From: Silurus meridionalis
Taxonomy: Eukaryota; Chordata; Actinopteri; Siluriformes; Siluridae
DNA length: 64,000 bases
Assembly (NCBI RefSeq): GCF_014805685.1
Contig: NC_060899.1
Span: forward strand, 10,764,454-10,828,453
Reading direction: 5' to 3'
Shown here: one piece after another, positions 58,590 through 64,000 of the stretch
Position numbering within the stretch: position 1 is the first letter of the stretch
Layout: each line of letters opens with the position of its first letter
Made by a program: the position numbers and the translations under genes
The notes under the pieces: generated by a model
What the model was told of the DNA's origin: nothing
The model's database searches: none
Seen by the model: the letters and a program-made list of their open reading frames with translations, nothing else

Positions 58590-60480
58590 AAAGCAAGTAC
58601 CTTGATGAAATGCAGGTTTCCATATCAATTACCCAGTTACTGTTTGTGTTGTACTTTGTGTTCTGTCCTAACATGTATTCCTGATTCCCATGGCTCATAC
58701 CAAATGTTTTGCAAGGAAATTACATTTTCTGGCTTGTAAGAGATCAAGTGTTTAGCTGCAAGTGTTATCTGCAAGATCTAACATCAATAGACATACCAAT
58801 ATCCAGTCCAAACAATAAAAAGTTTTTGAAGACTCTTAACCTAAATTCATATTTGTCACATTTATATATTTTTTGCACAAAAGCACAAATACAGCACCAC
58901 AGAAACAGATTTATCATGCAATTAAGAGGAATTGTATGTGTCCTGGTAAAGACTGAGTCTGAGGTTTAAACCTATTATGAATAGTAGGTTTAAACTCAAT
59001 AAAGCAAAGCGCAACATTACCCTGAGCCAGATTACTAGCTCCCAATCATTCATGGATAGAGCCATTTAGTTTTCCTCCTATACTGCTAGTGTGGGAAGTT
59101 AAAGTCATTTATTTTTCTTGACAAGCAAATACTGCTTTTTGTGAAGTTTTGCTTTTGTTAGATTTTGCTGTTTAGTTTTTATGCTTCTTAAAGCAATGAC
59201 ATAAGTATAGCCATTTGCATTTAATTGAGTGCAGACTTTTTATTTGGATTTAGTGCATTATAAATCTTCTACATCATAATGTCATAATGAAGTGCTTCTT
59301 TTTTTCCATGCAGTTGACTATCAATTACATAATGTTAGGTATTTGCAATGGTTAATGTTTGGTTAGATATTGGCCATAGTTTGTCTTGGAACCTGTTTTA
59401 AATTATAGTTAAAAACAACAACAACATTATCTTCTTTGGCCTTTTTTGTTTTCAACCTTTTTTGTTTTAACTTAAGTTACATTGCTCCTTTCTTTTTCAT
59501 GAACTATAAAAGTGTACAGGGGGCTATCTCATACGACTTTTCCCTTAGCTAGATTACTATTTCCCAACAACTATGCACATATGCATTACCATTATTGTTT
59601 AATAATGTAATGTATCTTGGAAATGTTGCTCTGACTCTTTCTGTATCACTGCTTTCTCTGTTTAACCTCAGTGGCTTTTGTAATTAAATTCTTTAGTGCT
59701 TACTTTGCTCATAGATTCTGTTACTAGATGCAGAAACCTATTATCACCCATTGTGATTTGCTAGGGTTAAATATAAGATATACCTACTAAACGACAATGC
59801 AATGTTCCTTTTCTTTTGAATGCTGTAAAATATAACAGATTGGATTGTCTAGATCAAGCCACTTTACCATAAATCATGAACTAGTAATCTGTTTTAGGGT
59901 AAGGTTGCACTTAACTTTGTGCTCTGGCAGAGACTAAGGTTGAGGATGAATGTATTGTGCCCTCCTCTAAATTAAACAAAGCACAACGTTTAGCACAGCC
60001 TAACCCTGATCCAGATTACTAGTTTCCACATTGTGGTTTAGATATTATGCTACTTGATGTAAAGAATGAGTATGGTTTTGTGCATATGGTTAAAGCTATT
60101 GTAACAGTACAGTATTGTAATATCATATTGATCAGAAATTCATTTAACAGCAGAACAACCACAAGAAAAGCTTAGGAACTTTACATGAAAGAAGCAAATA
60201 ATGTGATCTATTGATCTGACTTAGGGTAAGGTTGCACTTAACATTGTTTGCTTTAGGGGGAGAGGAAATAATAGGTTCATACCTCAAGTTCAGTGTCTGC
60301 CAGTGCACTTATGTTTACTATTACAGATTCTTCAAATCAAATTTCTCTTGTGTAAATAATGTGTTTGTGCTTTTAAACAAAGACTTTGGAAGAAGATAAA
60401 AATCTTCAAAAATCTTGTGTGAATCTCAAGTGAGTTCTCATTATATTTTGGACTGAATGTTGGTATAACCAGCCTTTCAT
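58590..60480. repeat. local repeat cluster, unit 3
   Basis: Collinear with unit 1 from the start, then shorter. Core motifs begin at 59,027, 59,549 and 60,011. 59,881-59,908 (CTAGTAATCTGTTTTAGGGT...) and 59,995-60,022 (ACAGCCTAACCCTGATCCAG...) are complementary along about 28 bp with several mismatches and an ~86-nt loop. 60,240-60,480 shares CAAGTTCAGTGTCTGCCAGTG-type sequence in inverted orientation relative to the arms of other units. Confidence 0.78.
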
Positions 60481-60499
60481 CTGGTATGCATGTTATGGA

Positions 60500-61250
60500 A
60501 GAGTATAAACACAGTCACCACAATAACTGTAGGGGGCAAGATATGAAGCTATGGAAATCTGCAATCAATTTCTGATGTAAATGATTGCAAAAATCAGAAG
60601 AGAATCCCAGGAAATTGTGGAGTGCTTAATTGCAGAGACAAACAAAGACATATTGCAAATACTGCAAATTAGGCATTTGTGTGCACTCTGGTGAGTTATC
60701 CAAAATTCCCATCAGTGCAGTTTGCAAATCAAATTAAGTTTTTGTTTAGTTTTTTTGCATGGCACTTTTCATCTTGCCTTTCGGCTAATTAGATTTGGTG
60801 AAACTGTCACACAGACAAAGCCCAAATCAAATCCAACACCTGAACTGACAATAACAAATACCTAGCACTATGCAACTGCTAAGGAATATATTAAACGCAA
60901 TGATTAATAATAGAACAAACAGCTAACAACAAATCAAACTGAATAAAGTAAAACTTCTTTGCACAACAAAAACTGCTCATAAAAGAAAACTGAAAAAAGA
61001 AAAAGAAAAAAATCGAAAAGAGATCTGTTACACAGTGTAATCAGGGGCTAATGGTTACATGCATAGTTGACTGAAAACTACAGTAGTAATCTGGCTCGGG
61101 GGTTAGGAGCTTGACCCAGCAACCTCCACCCTAATAGCTTTCCTGCAACAGGAAATGTAAAGGATCTCTAATTAGTGAGAAAGCATGGCTTCAACACAAG
61201 CATTAGCCCATATTTAACAATGGCAAATTAGACTATGTTAAGGGATGATA
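60500..61250 (-). repeat. local repeat cluster, inverted segment
   Basis: 60,600-60,730 is the inverted counterpart of 47,820-47,960 (AATTGTGGAGTGCTTAATTG against CACTCCACAATCTCC; TCAGTGCAGTTTGCAAATC against TTTTGCAAACTGCACTGA). CAAATACCTAGCACTATGCA at 60,867 is the inverse of TAGGTATTTG-containing sequence at 59,340. TAGTAATCTGGCTC at 61,084 is the inverted core motif. Confidence 0.65.
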
Positions 61251-61317
61251 AAATTAACAATAAATAAATAAATAAATAATAAAACAAAGTAAGCTAAAAA
61301 ATAAAAAGGAAGGGACT

Positions 61318-61360
61318 AAGATATACCTTTATTCGTCCCACAGTGGGAAAATTTCTCAAG
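61318..61360 (-). repeat. LINE 3'-tail fragment
   Basis: AAGATATACCTTTATTCGTC and CCACAGTGGGAAAATTTCTC repeat the fragment at 11,918-11,957. Confidence 0.6.
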
Positions 61361-61549
61361 ATTTGCAAAACAGAGTGGTATGAATATTTTGTTTTTCTTT
61401 TATCCTAAATTTAGGTTTCAGAGCTCCGTTTTGCTATGATTTATAAAAGATAGCAGATTAACAGAGGTTGACTTATTCCCTTTTTTTCTTATTACTATTT
61501 CCCAAAATAGAGAAATATGTATTAATTTCAACATTCATCAGCATAAATT

Positions 61550-62800
61550 GTTTGGGAATAGCTGGCCTCTGTTTGCATCACTCTGTTTTTTCTTTTTTTT
61601 TAACCTGTCTCAGTTCTTTGTGATATTAGAAACTGAAAACTTACAGTTTGCTATCTAAGCTGAAGTGTAGTCTTACATTAATTTCATGCCTTAGTTGGTG
61701 TTTTTTTTTTTTTTAGTTTGCTAACATTCATACTGTATATGGTAAGGCATTTGGTTTTGGTACATAGCTGGTCAATGTGTCATTGTGCAAATTATACTAA
61801 ATTTATGTATGATTAGATATGGGTGTTAAATACAACACACTATTAGCAAATAGCATCAAATCTTTCATTAGTATTATTTTTTCCATATTTTTCAAGCTTT
61901 GTGTGGTTAACTTTAATATATATTTATATAATATTTAGAGAACCATTTTAATATAATTTTTTGGGGAGTTCTTTTTTTTCTTTCAACAGTAATTTTACTT
62001 AAATTGCTCTTTTCTTTTGCATGATCTGTAGAGGGTTTCAGGGTGGAGATATCCTCTAAAAGCCTTACCAATAACCAAATTACTAGTTCCCAATCAGCTA
62101 TATTCTATATGTCTTGTGCATGTTTTACGGTTTAAGCCTATCATGTTATAATAGTAAAGTGCTTTTAATTTGTTATTTAGGTTTAGATATTTATTGTCAT
62201 TTTTGTATGAGGTGAAAATGTGGACTCTGAATCTATTTCTCCTGATTTCTGAATCAGCAGAGCACAAAACTTCTATTTTGTTCATTTTTATTTTACACAT
62301 TTTTAAACTGTATTTTAATTCGCATCGCTCTATAACAGATATCCAGGTGGAAAGGGTCGGGGTGAGGCACCTTACCCTCGGCCAGGTTTGTAGTTTCCAG
62401 TCATTTATAGACATTGGTTCTTCTTCTATATAGTATATCTTGGAAATGTACATAATTGTGTGCTTGCATCATGCAACTGGTCCTTTCTTTTTTATTTTTA
62501 GATTTCTTTAATCACAAATCTTTGACCTTCAACTGCATGAAGTGAAAATCTGTTCTTTGATTAAATCCTTATTGTTTGCATTCTGCTAGCAAGCTCAGGG
62601 TTAGAGATTGACTATTGTTTCTACTACATGTGTATGATTTGCTTACATTTTTTTTCACTATAATTTAACTTACATTGTATTTGAAATTATTGTTCTTTTG
62701 CAAGAACGATGAAAGATATCACAGTGGAGGGGGTTGGCTCAAATCACTTCACCCTCAGTTAGACAACTAGCTCCCAATCAGCCATGTACATAGACCCAGC
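61550..62800. repeat. local repeat cluster, unit 4
   Basis: Contains three degenerate core motifs at 62,075 (CCAAATTACTAGTTCCCAAT), 62,382 and 62,758, each preceded by the conserved upstream phrase CTTTTGCATGATCTGTAG, CGCATCGCTCTATAACAGAT or CTTTTGCAAGAACGATGAAA and a TTACC/TCACC block. More diverged than units 1 to 3. Confidence 0.65.
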
Positions 62801-63019
62801 TTTGAGGCTGTTGTTTGAGTCCTTCCCAATGCTGTTCTTTATGATGGTCTGCTTCTTCCTGAATTTCTTCTTTGCTGCTTTTTTTGTTGGAAGTAGAGAT
62901 TCTGTGTAAACTCTGTATATTCAATATACTGTAGTCTCACTTATTAAAATGTATAATTCATTTGTTTTGCTATACATTACATTCACATTCTATACAATTG
63001 TAGTCAAGGTCAAATTTGG

Positions 63020-63222
63020 TTATGAGACCATTTTTATTTATAAAGCTTTTAATAATTAAGATTATCTCAGAGCAGCTTTACAGAAATATATAGTTTGAGA
63101 ATATACATTTGTAATTAATACATGTATCCTTGTAAGTTTACTCCTAATTAGCAAAGAGGTGACATGAGGAAGAAACCTTGAGAGGAAACAGACTAAAAAG
63201 GAGAGCCATTCCAATCTGAGTA
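63020..63222 (+). repeat. dispersed fish repeat, diverged copy
   Basis: TTTTTATTTATAAAGCTTTT, GATTATCTCAGAGCAGCTTT, GGAAGAAACCTTGAGAGGAA and CATTCCAATCTGAGT follow the order seen at 56,347. Confidence 0.75.
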
Positions 63223-63561
63223 AACCTGGTTAGTGTGATAATAAAGAAAGCGTTTGTGAAGTACTTTGAGAAGCTTAACATCAAGGATTATACAGCATGT
63301 CCTATAATGTACACTGTCTTCAACAAGCAACAATGTCTTGTTCACCTAGATCATGTTAAATACTGTGGTCCATTAAACATTTCTGGATTTCCTTTTGATC
63401 AGTTAAAAAGATTGATCTCACCACCATGCCATCCTGTTGCACAGATTGTGTGCAGGATATCTAAAAGTTCTAATGGTGGTTTTAAAACTGCCATTTCCAA
63501 ACATGTGTGCAGAAAGAACACTGAGATTGTCCTACTTTGCCATTTGTTAGAGGAGCAGTGA
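63220..63561 (+). other. unrecognised 113-codon open frame, possible captured coding fragment
   Basis: The frame opens after a TGA at 63,217 and runs to TGA at 63,559. It lacks an N-terminal ATG; the first Met is about 30 codons in. It contains FVKYFEKLNIKDYTACPIMY, QQCLVHLDHVKYCGPLNISG, and AQIVCRISKSSNGGFKTAIS, with seven cysteines and several His. I do not recognise a family. The composition looks more protein-like than neighbouring frames, so it may be a piece of a gene or transposon protein captured between the repeat at 63,020 and the Tc1 element at 63,681. It could also be chance. Confidence 0.3.
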
Positions 63562-63680
63562 GACTGTATGAAGAAATCTATCTAAAGATTTCAAAAAGAG
63601 ATACCTGTGTCAGAATTGATAACAACAGCAGGTTGGTACAGAACATCAATATTCAAAATAATGATGCATATATATATATA

Positions 63681-64000
63681 TACTGGTGATCAAAATTAAA
63701 GAACAATTTAAAAATTCTGAAATAATGTCATCTTCACTGCTCAACAGTTGAAGGAGTTTTTGTCCTGTCTATACCATGCTACCAGAACACCTTTTCCACA
63801 AATTAACTAAGGCATTTAAAAAAATTAGAGAATTAGAGAACAACAATGACTGTAGCATGAAAAAAGATAAAAGATTACAACAAAATTTTCTGAAGGTTAC
63901 AACAATCAGCAATCAGTAGGAAGTGTACAGGCCTCCGCTCTGAATGACTTCAGCACATCTGCAGCCACAGGACAGCACTAGTCTCTCACACTGCTCTGGT
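63681..64000 (-). mobile_element. Tc1-like transposon end, continues beyond window
   Basis: Starts TACTGGTGATCAAAATTAAA next to a (TA)n tract, a Tc1-type terminal repeat and target. At 63,903-64,000 the minus strand encodes a transposase C terminus (RCAEVIQSGGLYTSY then stop), resembling the RCxAVIxAxGGPTxY end of Tc1 enzymes. The rest lies outside the window. Confidence 0.75.

Noticed and set aside
47690..62800. CRISPR-like array of short repeats
   Set aside because: The spacing is irregular, the copies are diverged and embedded in longer homologous units, and the DNA is plainly vertebrate.

Overview
The window looks like chromosomal DNA of a teleost fish. It is AT-rich, carries many long microsatellites (GT, CA, GA, TATG, TTTTC), and is crowded with families typical of fish genomes: Tc1-like transposons, an RTE-clade LINE, L2/Rex1-like LINEs, tRNA-derived SINEs and pogo/Tigger-like MITEs. 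A dispersed repeat that I associate from general knowledge with otophysan fish (catfishes, characins and relatives) occurs four times, so a catfish-like source is my guess; the sequence does not prove it.

Only one host gene can be supported. It is on the + strand, 18,462-35,167, assembled from six exons with matching intron phases, and encodes a single-pass mucin-like membrane protein of about 262 residues. Its Ser/Thr-rich ectodomain is short, and its roughly 75-residue tail ends in a CD34-like NGHS...ADTEL motif. I call it CD34/endomucin-type; CD34 fits the tail and endomucin fits the cysteine-poor ectodomain and total length. A TATA box and a GA tract lie just upstream, and a long 3' UTR probably ends near 37,190. 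Exon 2 is only 57 nt. A nearly full-length but broken RTE LINE sits in the last intron in the sense direction, flanked by an 11-bp target duplication.

Layout: 1-18,200 is intergenic with relics of Tc1, RTE, L2, SINE, hAT and MITE elements. 18,200-37,200 is the mucin gene. 37,200-47,600 is intergenic and contains a fold-back element (39,260-41,661) with a MITE nested in it, which itself holds an LTR-like piece and a SINE-like repeat. 47,600-62,800 is a locally amplified, diverged repeat cluster in which the core CCAGATTACTAG recurs at least 13 times, often as one arm of a hairpin. It is interrupted by a second fold-back copy, a dead Tc1 transposon, a composite tRNA-Glu/RTE SINE and an L2-like LINE. 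The right edge holds a repeat, an unrecognised 113-codon open frame and the end of another Tc1 element.

The most notable observations are the 48-63 kb repeat cluster, the composite tRNA-Glu SINE built from both ends of the local RTE LINE, the micro-exon and missing cysteine-rich domain of the mucin gene, and the two inverted fold-back copies that give an empty site for the nested MITE. All homology statements come from reading and recall; no database search was run.
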